A DNA stretch of 64,000 bases from contig NZ_NSLC01000004.1 in assembly GCF_020144925.1 (NCBI RefSeq), forward strand, positions 62,001 to 126,000. The letters run 5' to 3'. This stretch comes from Afifella sp. IM 167. Lineage in GTDB: Bacteria; Pseudomonadota; Alphaproteobacteria; Rhizobiales; Afifellaceae. Below are positions 25,985-34,672 of the stretch, in pieces (position 1 is the first letter of the stretch; every line of letters begins with the position of its first letter). Under the pieces are notes generated by a model, which was not told where the DNA came from, did not search any database, and saw only the letters and a program-made list of their open reading frames with translations. The position numbers and the translations under genes were made by a program.

Positions 25985-26949
25985 CCGATACCGCCATGAA
26001 GCCCGCCACAGGCCTCCGCGGCCGGCGTTTCGTCACGCCCGTCCTCGCCCTTCTCGGCATCGCGCTTCTCATCGCCGCGCCGTTCTTCGGCATCTATCCC
26101 GTCTTCCTGATGAAGCTCCTGTGCTTCGCGCTCTTTGCCTGCGCGTTCAATCTGATGCTCGGCTTCGTGGGGCTGCTTTCCTTCGGCCACGCCGCCTTCT
26201 TCGGCATGGCGGCATATGTGACGGGGCACGCGGTGAAGGCGTGGGAGCTCAATACGGTCCTCGGGATTGGCGCCGGCACCGCCGTCGCCGGTGTGATGGG
26301 GCTCGTCTTCGGCGCCATCGCCATCCGCCAGAAGGGCGTCTACTTCGCCATGATCACCCTGGCGCTCGCCCAGATGGTCTACTTCTTCTGCCTGCAGGTG
26401 CCCTTCACGCATGGCGAGGACGGCATCCAGGGGATTCCGCGCGGCACCGTTTTCGGCCTCTTCGACCTGCGGGACACGCTGACGATGTACTATTTCGTGG
26501 CGGCGGTGTTCCTCGTCGGCATCTTCGTCATCTACCGCACGGTGCATTCGCCCTTCGGCCAGGCCTTGAAGGGCATCCGCGAGAATGAGGCGCGGATGAT
26601 CTCGCTCGGCTATCCCGTGGCGCTCCTGAAGGTTCTCGCCTTCACCATGTCGGCGGCGCTGACCGGGCTCGCGGGATCGACCAAGGCAATCGTCTTCCAG
26701 ACGGCGACGCTGACCGACGTCAACTGGCACATGTCCGGCGAGGTCGTGCTGATGACGCTGATCGGCGGCATGGGCACCATTTTCGGCCCCGTGGTCGGGG
26801 CCGGCGTCATCATCGCGCTGCAGAACTACCTCGCCACCATCGGCTCCTGGGTGACGGTGGTGATGGGCACGATCTTCGTCATCTGCGTCCTCACCTTCCG
26901 GCGCGGCATCGTGGGGGAGATCCTGGCGCGGTGGCCGAAGAAGGGCTGA
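25981..26949 (+). CDS. ABC transporter permease, LivM-like
   Basis: A 322-residue permease with about nine hydrophobic segments and the LivM motif LGFVGLLSFGHAAFFGMAAY near 60-79; the coupling stretch is GQALKGIRENEARMISLGY. Last gene of the importer operon; it ends 25 bases before a convergent gene. No terminator was seen in the gap. Confidence 0.94.
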   Translation: MTDTAMKPATGLRGRRFVTPVLALLGIALLIAAPFFGIYPVFLMKLLCFALFACAFNLMLGFVGLLSFGHAAFFGMAAYVTGHAVKAWELNTVLGIGAGTAVAGVMGLVFGAIAIRQKGVYFAMITLALAQMVYFFCLQVPFTHGEDGIQGIPRGTVFGLFDLRDTLTMYYFVAAVFLVGIFVIYRTVHSPFGQALKGIRENEARMISLGYPVALLKVLAFTMSAALTGLAGSTKAIVFQTATLTDVNWHMSGEVVLMTLIGGMGTIFGPVVGAGVIIALQNYLATIGSWVTVVMGTIFVICVLTFRRGIVGEILARWPKKG

Positions 26950-26974
26950 TCCGCCCCATCTGGAGGGTCAGGCT

Positions 26975-27667
26975 CTACGGATCGACGCGCCAGCCGCCGT
27001 TCCAGGCGCCGGCCTCGGCCGTCATCGCCTCCTGCAGCGCTGCCGCGTAAAGCTCGAAGCCATAGCCTGACGGCCGGGCAAAGCCCGCCCGGACCTGCCG
27101 CCTCGCAAGGTCCTCGCCCCCGGCGAAGCACTGATAATCAGGCCGTTCGCCGGCAATGAAGCGCGGCTCGCAATAGACCTCGAGCCCATGCAGGAAGTTC
27201 TGCAGCCATGCCCGGCCCATCAACCCGCATGGAAGGCGCCTGCCCTGAGCGACGCGGCAGACCGCGTCGCGGGTGAGCCCCTCGACATAGGCGAGGTCGA
27301 TCGCAGGCCGGCCGTTCCCGGCAAGCCTGGTGGAGGAGACGGCCTCGAAGGGCGGCAGCAGCTTGATGCCGGCGTGCAGTTGCAGGGGAAAGTCGGCAGG
27401 ATCGAAGGGCGTGACGGGTATCGACATCGTCTCCTCCGCCCGATTGTCTTCAAAGGGGAGCTCAACGGCCGCTTGCGGCCGAAAGAGAAAGAAGAGGAGA
27501 CCCGCGGCGAGGAGAGTGAGGAGCAGGAGCGAGAGGGTCGCGGCGAGCGCCGCGCGATGACCAAGGGCGAAGCCGTCCGCTCCCGCAGACGCCCCGTTGA
27601 CCGGCGCACCGGAATCTCGGCTCTTCTTCTGGTCGTCAGCGTTTCCGTGCAAAGCTACACTCGCCAT
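26975..27667 (-). CDS. Membrane-anchored protein with degenerate SNase-like domain
   Basis: A 230-residue protein with one N-terminal membrane segment (residues about 41-63). The C-terminal half has a cysteine-rich pattern recalling a broken nuclease domain: DAVCRVAQGRRLPCGLMGR, EVYCEP, and YQCFAGGEDLARRQVRAGFA, which lines up with the DG-V-L-V-GLA strand-turn of staphylococcal-nuclease-like proteins. The catalytic Asp, Glu and Arg residues of an active nuclease are missing. The divergent neighbour encodes a similar protein. Likely a periplasm-facing binding or structural protein; function unknown. Confidence 0.7.
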   Translation of the reverse strand: MASVALHGNADDQKKSRDSGAPVNGASAGADGFALGHRAALAATLSLLLLTLLAAGLLFFLFRPQAAVELPFEDNRAEETMSIPVTPFDPADFPLQLHAGIKLLPPFEAVSSTRLAGNGRPAIDLAYVEGLTRDAVCRVAQGRRLPCGLMGRAWLQNFLHGLEVYCEPRFIAGERPDYQCFAGGEDLARRQVRAGFARPSGYGFELYAAALQEAMTAEAGAWNGGWRVDP

Positions 27668-28064
27668 GATCGGGCCTCGTCCGCCGTTCCGGCAAAAGGA
27701 GGCTCAGGAGATCGACGCAGGGGCATTTCTTCCGCGCCTTGCGGCAAAACTGCACCGTCGCGCCGGCCCGGGAGGGAGGACGGTTCCTTTGTCTCTGGAA
27801 GTTCTCGCCCGAAAAGCCCCCCGGCGCGCCGGGCGGACTAGATACGCGCGCGAACATCAAATCAATACTCGCGGTTGTATCCTCAGGGCCGCGATGGTGA
27901 ATATCGCCATCATGCGGCGGTGGACGGGCTTTTCGGCAACACCTGAAGGAGAGCGGGAATTATTGCGGCAAGACGGCTACATGACGCATCCTTGCCTGCG
28001 CGAATCCTTCGGCTCCCGATAGATGGGTGCCGGGACGGTGCGGCATCTTCCGGGAGCCTCTGGA
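27668..28064. other. 397-bp divergent intergenic region
   Basis: Lies between two divergent SNase-like genes and must carry both promoters. The left two thirds are GC-rich; a local AT-rich patch (AACATCAAATCAATACTC, about 27852-27869) is the most promoter-like part. Short open frames on both strands lack ribosome sites and were not accepted. No repeats or RNA structures were recognised. Confidence 0.4.
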
Positions 28065-28775
28065 ATGCGCTCGGCTAGCCTTGCGGGAATCGCGTTGCTG
28101 GCAGCGCTTCTGGCTGCCCTCCTCGGCCTGACGGGGCTCGATCCGGCCACGACGGACAGGACGGCGGAGAGCGATGCTCCGGCCGGGACCGCGACGCCGG
28201 CCGAGAGCAAGCCGGAAGTCGTTCCGCCCGCCTCGCGGGACGTGACGCCCCGCGGCTTCACGCACGGGCCGGTGGTGACCGGACCTCTCCTGCGTGTGGC
28301 GCCCACCCCCTCCCCGCCGGAGCCGGAGCCCGATTTCGACGGCCCGGTGCGGGCGCTGAAATCGCCGGTGCCGCTCGATGCGGAAACGCTGCGCGAGGGG
28401 CGGCAGGACATCGCGCTCTACGGCATCAAGGGCGTGCCGATCCGGCTCGGCTGCGGCAAGCCGGTCTGGCCCTGCGGGACGATGGCGCGCACGGCGCTGC
28501 GGCGGCTCGTCAAGAGCGGAACGGTGGAATGCGTCGTGCCGGAGGACAAGGCGGGCGCCCAGCAAAAGACCGTCTGCCGGGTGGCGGGCGTCGATGTCGG
28601 CGAATGGATGGTGCGCCAGGGCTGGGCGCGGTCGAGATCGGCGCGTTACGAAACGGCGGAGAAGGAAGCGCAGGATGCGCGCCGCGGCATGTGGAGCCGC
28701 AAGCGGCCGCGCTTCATCTCGGGCAAGGGCCTGCCGGAGGCAACGGGCGAGGCCGAAGCGAAAGGACCCGCCTGA
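28065..28775 (+). CDS. Exported SNase-like (thermonuclease-fold) protein, catalytic residues lost
   Basis: A 236-residue protein starting at ATG 28065, which follows GGGAG; an in-frame ATG at 28023 is the alternative. A membrane anchor or signal segment is at residues 5-25, then a Pro/Ala/Glu-rich linker of about 75 residues, then a domain similar to staphylococcal nuclease: IALYGIKGVPIRLGCGK, PCGTMARTALRRLV, VCRVAGVDVGEWMVRQGWA, ETAEKEAQDARRGMW. The DGDT and DAPE motifs of active nucleases are absent, so nuclease activity is doubtful. The same PCG and CRVAG features occur in the divergent neighbour. Its stop abuts the stop of the convergent reductase gene. Confidence 0.8.
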   Translation: MRSASLAGIALLAALLAALLGLTGLDPATTDRTAESDAPAGTATPAESKPEVVPPASRDVTPRGFTHGPVVTGPLLRVAPTPSPPEPEPDFDGPVRALKSPVPLDAETLREGRQDIALYGIKGVPIRLGCGKPVWPCGTMARTALRRLVKSGTVECVVPEDKAGAQQKTVCRVAGVDVGEWMVRQGWARSRSARYETAEKEAQDARRGMWSRKRPRFISGKGLPEATGEAEAKGPA

Positions 28776-29795
28776 TCAGAAGACGGCATGCTCGCCTCGT
28801 TCCACCGAGGCTTCGCCGGCAAGAAGGCTGGCGTAGAAGTCGAAAAGCGTCTCGGTGCCATGGGAGGGGGTCATCTCAGCGCTGTAGCGACCGGTCTTCG
28901 GATCGAGAACGAGCATCGATTCCGTCGCATAGTAGCGGCCGATGCGGGCGAGCTCGGCCTTTTCCTTCAGCCCCGGAGCGAGGCGGGACGCGGCACCGAG
29001 AACCGCCGCGATGCTCGACAGAATCGCCACCGGCACCTTTCTGATCTCGGGCTTTCTTCCAAGGAGAGCAAAGAGCCGCTCGCCCTGCTCCATCGGGGTG
29101 ATCGCCTCGCCGGGGCCGCCGATCGGCAGGATCCGGTTGCGGCGGCTCTCCTCGATGAGGCATCCGGCGAGATAATCGGCGAGGTCGCCGTCGCTGATCG
29201 GCTTGCAGGCGGTAAGGCGCCCGTCGCCGAAGACGAGGAAGGGCTTGCCCGCCTTTACCCGCTCCACCTGGCCGGAGAGCGACTTGAAGAAGGCGGTCGG
29301 GCGGACGATCGACCAGGCGAGGCCGGATTCCATCAGCTCCCTCTCGAAGGCGAGTTTGGCCTTCTGGAAGGCCAGCAGCGGCTTCTGCACGCAGATCGCC
29401 GAAAGCAGCACCATCTCAGCCACACCCGCCTGTTTGGCGGCGGTGAGCGCGCTCGAATGCGCCTGATAATCGATCGCCCAGGCGTCGCGCGCCACGCCGG
29501 TGCGCGAGGCCATGCAGGAGAGGAGCGCATCGAAGCGCTCGCCGGCAAAACCGTCGCGGGAAAGGCTCTCGGGATCGGTGACATCGCCGAAGCGGAGTTC
29601 GGCACCTTCCAGCAGACGGGCGAGCTCTTCGGAGACCGGAACCTTGTCGGTGCCGGAACGCGGACGCAGGAAGCAAACGACCTCGTGGCCGCGCGCCAAG
29701 AGCGCGCGCACCGTGGCGCGGCCGATCGTGCCGGTGGCGCCGAGGACGAGGACGCGCTTTGTGGCTCTCGGCTCGCTGGTGTCGATGGAGTTCAT
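28776..29795 (-). CDS. bciA: Divinyl (proto)chlorophyllide a 8-vinyl reductase, BciA type
   Basis: A 339-residue NAD(P)H-binding, NmrA/SDR-extended protein. VLVLGATGTIGRATVRALL binds the cofactor, and several stretches match BciA as I know it from purple bacteria: RFGDVTDPESLSRDGF, SCMASRTGVARDAWAIDY, LLSAICVQKPLLAFQKAKL, WSIVRPTAFFKSLSGQVERV, FGDGRLTACKPISD, and ELARIGRYYATESMLVLD. BciA reduces the C8 vinyl group of divinyl chlorophyllide in bacteriochlorophyll synthesis. The start is the ATG at 29795, just after an in-frame TTG. No other photosynthesis gene is in the window; in Rhodobacter bciA also lies outside the main cluster. Alternatively a paralogue recruited elsewhere. Confidence 0.85.
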   Translation of the reverse strand: MNSIDTSEPRATKRVLVLGATGTIGRATVRALLARGHEVVCFLRPRSGTDKVPVSEELARLLEGAELRFGDVTDPESLSRDGFAGERFDALLSCMASRTGVARDAWAIDYQAHSSALTAAKQAGVAEMVLLSAICVQKPLLAFQKAKLAFERELMESGLAWSIVRPTAFFKSLSGQVERVKAGKPFLVFGDGRLTACKPISDGDLADYLAGCLIEESRRNRILPIGGPGEAITPMEQGERLFALLGRKPEIRKVPVAILSSIAAVLGAASRLAPGLKEKAELARIGRYYATESMLVLDPKTGRYSAEMTPSHGTETLFDFYASLLAGEASVERGEHAVF

Positions 29796-29924
29796 CAATC
29801 TTCGGACAATCTGGAGCCTTTGAAAGATCCGGCCCTGTGCCGTGCCGCCTCGATCCGCCGGCGAGCTTACAGCCCGGCAGGGCGGCGACCAACCGCCCGG
29901 TCCGGGCGAAGTGACGCCCTTTGC

Positions 29925-30677
29925 TCAGGCCTTTCCGAGGCCCCTGCGGAGCGACATGGCGGCGCGTTCCAGCATGTATTTCTCCGCTTCGGCCATGTGC
30001 TCGCGCATGACGGTGCGCGCCCGCTCCGCATCCCCGGCGCGGATAGCCCGCAGGAGGCGGACCTGATAGTTGAGCCCGCTCTCGCGCAGCTCCGGGTTCG
30101 GCTGACGGTAAATATCGCGGCAGACCGCCATGTCGCGCAGAAGGCTTGCGAGGAAGGCCGCGACGAAACCCAGAACGCGGTTCGGCGAACGGCGCGCGAG
30201 CTCGATATGGAAGTCGAGTTCGGCCATGCGCTGGTCGTACTCCTCCTCGCTGGAGACGGGCTCGGCCTCGTAGAGGCGCACCGTCGCCTCAAGCGAGGCG
30301 AGCGCCTCCGGCGTGAGCGCGCCCGCCGCCACGGCCGCCAGCTCCGGCTCGATGAGCTTGCGGATCGCATAGATCTCGGCGATCGACGGGGGCTCGTAGA
30401 GGAAGAGGTTGTCGAGCATCCTCAGCGCGCTTTCCGGCTCGACGGCGGTGACGAAGACGCCGCCGCCGGGTCCCGTCTTGGAGGCGATCAGCCCCTCCAC
30501 CTCCAGCGCCTTCAGCGCCTCGCGCAAAGTGCCGCGCGAGACCTTCAGGCTCTCCGTGCCGAGCCAGGCGGCGGGCACCCGCTCACCCGGGACGAGCCCC
30601 TCTTCGATGATGCGGGCACGGATGGCATCGGCGACGATGTCGGAGCGCTTGCGGCGGCGCGCCACGGCGGGGGTCAT
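29925..30677 (-). CDS. GntR-family transcriptional regulator, FadR/FCD subfamily
   Basis: A 250-residue regulator from ATG 30677; an upstream TTG at 30719 overlapping the ATPase stop is the alternative. The N-terminal winged helix has SDIVADAIRARIIEEGLVPGE and KVSRGTLREALKALEVEGL. The C-terminal FCD domain has Asp and His candidates for metal/ligand binding in the ELDFHIELAR and AIRAGDAERARTVMREHM helices. Being the last gene of the dipeptide-type ABC operon, it probably controls that operon and the divergent amidohydrolase in response to an acid-type ligand. Confidence 0.9.
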   Translation of the reverse strand: MTPAVARRRKRSDIVADAIRARIIEEGLVPGERVPAAWLGTESLKVSRGTLREALKALEVEGLIASKTGPGGGVFVTAVEPESALRMLDNLFLYEPPSIAEIYAIRKLIEPELAAVAAGALTPEALASLEATVRLYEAEPVSSEEEYDQRMAELDFHIELARRSPNRVLGFVAAFLASLLRDMAVCRDIYRQPNPELRESGLNYQVRLLRAIRAGDAERARTVMREHMAEAEKYMLERAAMSLRRGLGKA

Positions 30678-30715
30678 TTTCCCGGCCAAATGATTTTCCC
30701 GGCGACCAAGGCGGC

Positions 30716-31708
30716 TCAATCCTCGCCGTGCGGGTGATAGCAGGCGGAAAGATGGGCCGGCGCGCCCGGCGCCGGATCCAGCGGTGGAACCTCCTTCATG
30801 CAGATTTCGGTGCCGCGCGGGCAGCGCGCATGAAAGGCGCAGCCGGGCGGCGGGTCGTAGGGATCGGGAAGCTCCGTATCGGCGTCCTCCGGGATGAGCG
30901 ACTTGCGTCCCGGGGCGGGCGCCGATTTGAGGAGGAGGCGCGTATAGGGATGGCGCGGCGCGCGGAAGACGCCGCGCCCCGGCCCGATCTCGACGATGCG
31001 GCCGAAATACATGACGGCCACGCGGTCGGAGACGCTCTCCACCACCGAGAGGTCGTGGCTGATGAAGACATAGGTGAGGCCGAACCGGGACTTCAGCCCG
31101 TCGAGGATGTTGAGGACCTGCGCCTGGACGGAAACGTCGAGGGCGGAGACCGGCTCGTCGAGGACGATCAGTTCCGGATCCGCGGCAAGGGCGCGGGCAA
31201 TGCCGATGCGCTGGGCCTGGCCGCCGGAGAATTCGTGCGGATAGCGATCGAGAAATTCCGGCGCGAGGTTCACCGCGTCCATCAGCTCGGAAAGCCGTTC
31301 GGCGCGCTCCCTGCGGTTCTTTCCAAGAAGATGGACGAGCGGCGCCTCCAGGATGGTGCGGATCGTCTTCCTTGGATTGAGCGAGGAGACCGGATCCTGG
31401 AAGACGTACTGGACGCGCCGGGCGAGACGGCGATGATCCATCTTTTCGCCGAAGACATCCTCGCCGCCGAAGCGGATGGTGCCGCCGGTCGGCGCGTCGA
31501 GCCCGACGAGGAGGCGCGCCAGGGTGGACTTGCCGCAGCCGGATTCGCCGACGATGCCGAGCGTCTCGCCCTTCATGACCTCGATCGAGACGTCCTGGAC
31601 GGCGTGCACCGCCGGCTTGCGGCGCCCCAAGATGTTGCGCCCGCCGCCGAAGATGCGCTCCGCCCCGTCGATCTCCACCAGAGCTTCCCCCGCGACAGCT
31701 TCAGGCAT
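30716..31708 (-). CDS. ABC transporter ATPase, DppF/OppF type
   Basis: A 330-residue ATPase. The ATG at 31708 overlaps the upstream stop by 8 bases; the longer frame to 31759 has no support. Walker A is GESGCGKST, signature FSGGQAQR, Walker B LIVLDEPVSALDV. The C-terminal oligopeptide-transporter motif GCAFHARCPRGTEICM is present (the zinc-finger-like Cys pattern of OppF/DppF). It pairs with the ATPase half of the fused protein encoded upstream. Confidence 0.94.
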   Translation of the reverse strand: MPEAVAGEALVEIDGAERIFGGGRNILGRRKPAVHAVQDVSIEVMKGETLGIVGESGCGKSTLARLLVGLDAPTGGTIRFGGEDVFGEKMDHRRLARRVQYVFQDPVSSLNPRKTIRTILEAPLVHLLGKNRRERAERLSELMDAVNLAPEFLDRYPHEFSGGQAQRIGIARALAADPELIVLDEPVSALDVSVQAQVLNILDGLKSRFGLTYVFISHDLSVVESVSDRVAVMYFGRIVEIGPGRGVFRAPRHPYTRLLLKSAPAPGRKSLIPEDADTELPDPYDPPPGCAFHARCPRGTEICMKEVPPLDPAPGAPAHLSACYHPHGED

Positions 31709-33638
31709 CGGCCTCTCCCCAAAGCGGATGGAGGCAGCGGACCGAGCGCCCTTCGGCAAGCTCGACCATCGGAATCGCGCCCTTTCGGCAGTCGTCCTCA
31801 GCCCGCGGACAGCGGGGCGCGAAGGCGCAGCCTTCCGGCAGGGCGTTGACCATGGGCGGGCGGCCCTCGATGGCGTCTAGTCGGCGCTCCGGCTCGCCGA
31901 GAACCGGGACACAGTCGATCAGCTTGGCCGTATAGGGATGGGCGGGAGAGGAAAGGATCTCCTCCGTGCCGCCGGTCTCCACGAACCTTCCCGCATACAT
32001 GACGGCGATCCGGTCGCAGATCGCCGAGACGACGCCGAAATCGTGGGTGATGAACAGGATGCCGGCGCGCCTCTCCTTCCTCAGCTTGCCGAGCAGCGAG
32101 AGCACCTGCGCCTGCACCGTCACGTCGAGCGCCGTCGTCGGCTCGTCGGCGATGAGGATGCGCGCATCGTTGGCAAGCGCCATGGCGATGCAGACGCGCT
32201 GGCGCATGCCGCCGGAGAGCTCGTGCGGATAGGATTTCAGCCGTTCGGCGGGATTGGGGATGCGCACCAGATCGAGGAGAGACCTCGCCTTCTCCTCGGC
32301 CTTGCGCCTTGCGACGGGCTCGTGCGCCTGGATCGCCTCCACGAGCTGGCGGCCGACCGTGAAGAGCGGATGCAGGGTCGAAAGCGGATCCTGAAAGACA
32401 TAGGAGACGGCGCCGCCGCGTAGCTGGCGGATGCGCTCGTCGCTCGCGGCGAAGAGATCCTCGCCGTCGAGAAGCGCGGCGCCGCCGGCGATGCGGCCGG
32501 GCGGCGTCGGCACCAGGCCCATGATCGACATGGCCGAGACGGATTTTCCCGAACCGGATTCGCCGACGATGCCGAGGCATTCCCCCTCGCGGATATGAAG
32601 GTCGATGCCGCCGACCGCCCTGTAGACGTCGCCGCCGAGGCGGAACTCGGTGCGCAGGCCCTGCACGTCGAGCAACGCACCTTCCTGGGGCACGATGTCG
32701 GGGACAGCGTCCCGCATCACGGCCGTGCGCGCCACCGGCCGGGTCAGCGCGCCGGATTTCAGCCGCGGATCGAGAACGTCGCGCACGCCATCGCCCAGAA
32801 GATTGATGCTCATGACGAGGGCGAAGATCATCAGGCCCGGGATGACGGAGACATGCGGGGCGGTGAAGAGGATCTTCCTCCCCTCCCCCAGCATGGAGCC
32901 GAGATCGGCCTGGGGCGGCTGCGCGCCGAGGCCGAGGAAGGAAAGCCCCGCCGTCTCCAGGATCATCCAGCCGATCGTCGTCGACATGGTGATGATGATG
33001 ACGGGAAGAACGTTGGGCAGCACCTCCACGAGGAGGATCTGCACGTTCGACTTGCCGGAGAGCCGCGCCGCATCGACGAATTCGCGCCGCGACAGGCCGA
33101 GGGCGATGCCGCGGATGTTGCGGGCGAAGAAGGGGATGTTGACGACGGCGATGGCGTAGAGCGCGTTGAGAAGGCCCGGCCCGAGCACGGCGACGATGGC
33201 GAGCGCCAGCAGGATGTAGGGAAAGGCCATCACCATATCGATGCCGCGCATCAACAGCGTGTCGGCGCGCCCGCCCGCATAGCCCGCGACGAGGCCTATA
33301 AGCGAGCCGAAGAAGGCCGCGATCAGCGTCGCGGAGATGCCGACGGCAAGGCTGACGCGCGTGCCCCAGACGAGGCGCGAGAGGATGTCCCGGCCAAGCG
33401 CGTCGGTGCCGAGGAGATGGCCCTCGGCGAGCGGCCGCAGGAGCCTGTCGGCCGGCGCCGTCGCGTCCGGGTCCGGCAGCGGCAGGACGGGGGCGGCGAG
33501 CGCCACGATGACGACGAGGCCGAAGACGAGAAGTCCGGCCGTCGCCAGCGTGTTGTTGAAAAGAAGACCCCAGGCCGAGGGACGGCCGGAACGGCGCTTC
33601 TTCTGCGGTCGGGCGCCCACGGCGGCGGCTTCGGCCAT
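31701..33638 (-). CDS. Fused permease-ATPase of dipeptide-type ABC importer (DppC-DppD fusion)
   Basis: A 645-residue protein. Residues about 1-295 are a complete DppC permease with six hydrophobic segments (first at 27-50; TDALGRDILSRLVWGTRVSL at about 75-95; coupling region around REFVDAARLSGKSNVQ). Residues about 315-645 are a complete DppD ATPase: Walker A GESGSGKS, signature LSGGMRQR, Walker B LIADEPTTALDV, and the C-terminal CAFAPRCPRAEDDC motif. No stop or frameshift separates the halves; the join is a short hydrophilic linker around residues 295-320. Its start shares bases with the stop of the DppB-type gene. Confidence 0.93.
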   Translation of the reverse strand: MAEAAAVGARPQKKRRSGRPSAWGLLFNNTLATAGLLVFGLVVIVALAAPVLPLPDPDATAPADRLLRPLAEGHLLGTDALGRDILSRLVWGTRVSLAVGISATLIAAFFGSLIGLVAGYAGGRADTLLMRGIDMVMAFPYILLALAIVAVLGPGLLNALYAIAVVNIPFFARNIRGIALGLSRREFVDAARLSGKSNVQILLVEVLPNVLPVIIITMSTTIGWMILETAGLSFLGLGAQPPQADLGSMLGEGRKILFTAPHVSVIPGLMIFALVMSINLLGDGVRDVLDPRLKSGALTRPVARTAVMRDAVPDIVPQEGALLDVQGLRTEFRLGGDVYRAVGGIDLHIREGECLGIVGESGSGKSVSAMSIMGLVPTPPGRIAGGAALLDGEDLFAASDERIRQLRGGAVSYVFQDPLSTLHPLFTVGRQLVEAIQAHEPVARRKAEEKARSLLDLVRIPNPAERLKSYPHELSGGMRQRVCIAMALANDARILIADEPTTALDVTVQAQVLSLLGKLRKERRAGILFITHDFGVVSAICDRIAVMYAGRFVETGGTEEILSSPAHPYTAKLIDCVPVLGEPERRLDAIEGRPPMVNALPEGCAFAPRCPRAEDDCRKGAIPMVELAEGRSVRCLHPLWGEADA

Positions 33639-34582
33639 CAGCGCAGCCTAGGATCGAGAATGGTCTGGATGACGTCGGCGGCGAGGTTGAAGAGCACATA
33701 GGCGGCCGCCACGACGAGCACGCCGCCCTGCACGAGAAGGAGGTCGCGCGTCGAGATCGCCTTGACCAGCATGGAGCCGATGCCGGGCCACTGAAAGACG
33801 GTCTCGATGTAGACGGCGCCGCCGAGGACGAAGCCCGCCTGGATGCCGATGACCGGAATGATCGTCACCAGCGCCGCCTTGAAGGCGTGCCGGTAGATGA
33901 CGCCGCGCTCGGAGACGCCCTTGGCTCTGGCCGTGCGGATGAAATCCTGGCGCAGCACCTCCAGCATCGCCGTGCGCGTCAGCCGGGCGATGACGCCCGT
34001 CGCCACCACCGCCAGCGTGAAGGCCGGCAGGACGAGATGGTAGGCGAGGTCCTTCAGGTCACCGCCGCCGTAGATGGCGTACATGCCGCTCGCCGGGAAG
34101 AGCTGCCATTTCACCGCGAAGAAGAGAATGAGGATGAGCCCCAGCCAGAAGGAGGGGACGGAAATGCCGACGAGGACGACGAAGGTGATCGCCTTGTCGG
34201 CCCAGGAATACTGCCGCACGGCCGAGACCACGCCGGCGAGGAGCCCGAGCACGGAGCAGAGGAGGAGCGAGGTGCCGGCGAGGATGAGCGTTGCGGAAAA
34301 GCGCTCCATGACCTCGTCGATGACGGGCCGGTTCAGCGTGTAGGAGCGGCCGAAATCGCCATGCAGCAGGTTGCCGAGCCAGATGACGTATTGCTGCGGC
34401 AGGCTCTTGTCCAAGCCGAGCTCGCGGTTCAGCCTTTCGACGTTATCCGGCGTCGCGTAGGAGCCGAGGATCGCCGTCGCCGGATCGCCCGGGATCATCG
34501 CCATGATGAGGAAGACGATCACCGTCAGCCCGAAGAGGACCGGGATCGCGGCGAGGAGGCGCTTGGCGATGTAGGAGAGCAA
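33638..34582 (-). CDS. ABC transporter permease, DppB type
   Basis: A 314-residue permease with the standard LLAAIPVLFGLTVIVFLIMAM first segment, PGDPA motif near 32, and coupling motif QDFIRTARAKGVSERGVIYR. The start is TTG at 34582, with GGGAG upstream; no better start is in frame. It forms the channel with the membrane half of the fusion protein, whose start overlaps its stop. Confidence 0.92.
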   Translation of the reverse strand: MLSYIAKRLLAAIPVLFGLTVIVFLIMAMIPGDPATAILGSYATPDNVERLNRELGLDKSLPQQYVIWLGNLLHGDFGRSYTLNRPVIDEVMERFSATLILAGTSLLLCSVLGLLAGVVSAVRQYSWADKAITFVVLVGISVPSFWLGLILILFFAVKWQLFPASGMYAIYGGGDLKDLAYHLVLPAFTLAVVATGVIARLTRTAMLEVLRQDFIRTARAKGVSERGVIYRHAFKAALVTIIPVIGIQAGFVLGGAVYIETVFQWPGIGSMLVKAISTRDLLLVQGGVLVVAAAYVLFNLAADVIQTILDPRLR

Positions 34583-34672
34583 GGGCCGGCTCCCGGCTGG
34601 TTGCGGTGGAACGCCGGCGCCGCCTGGGGCACGCGCCGACGCCGGAATTTCAGCGCAGGATCACCTCGAGCA

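Noticed and set aside
29894-29908. Palindrome CGCCCGG-T-CCGGGCG downstream of the FadR-type gene
   Set aside because: Only one base between arms and no T-run; not a convincing terminator.
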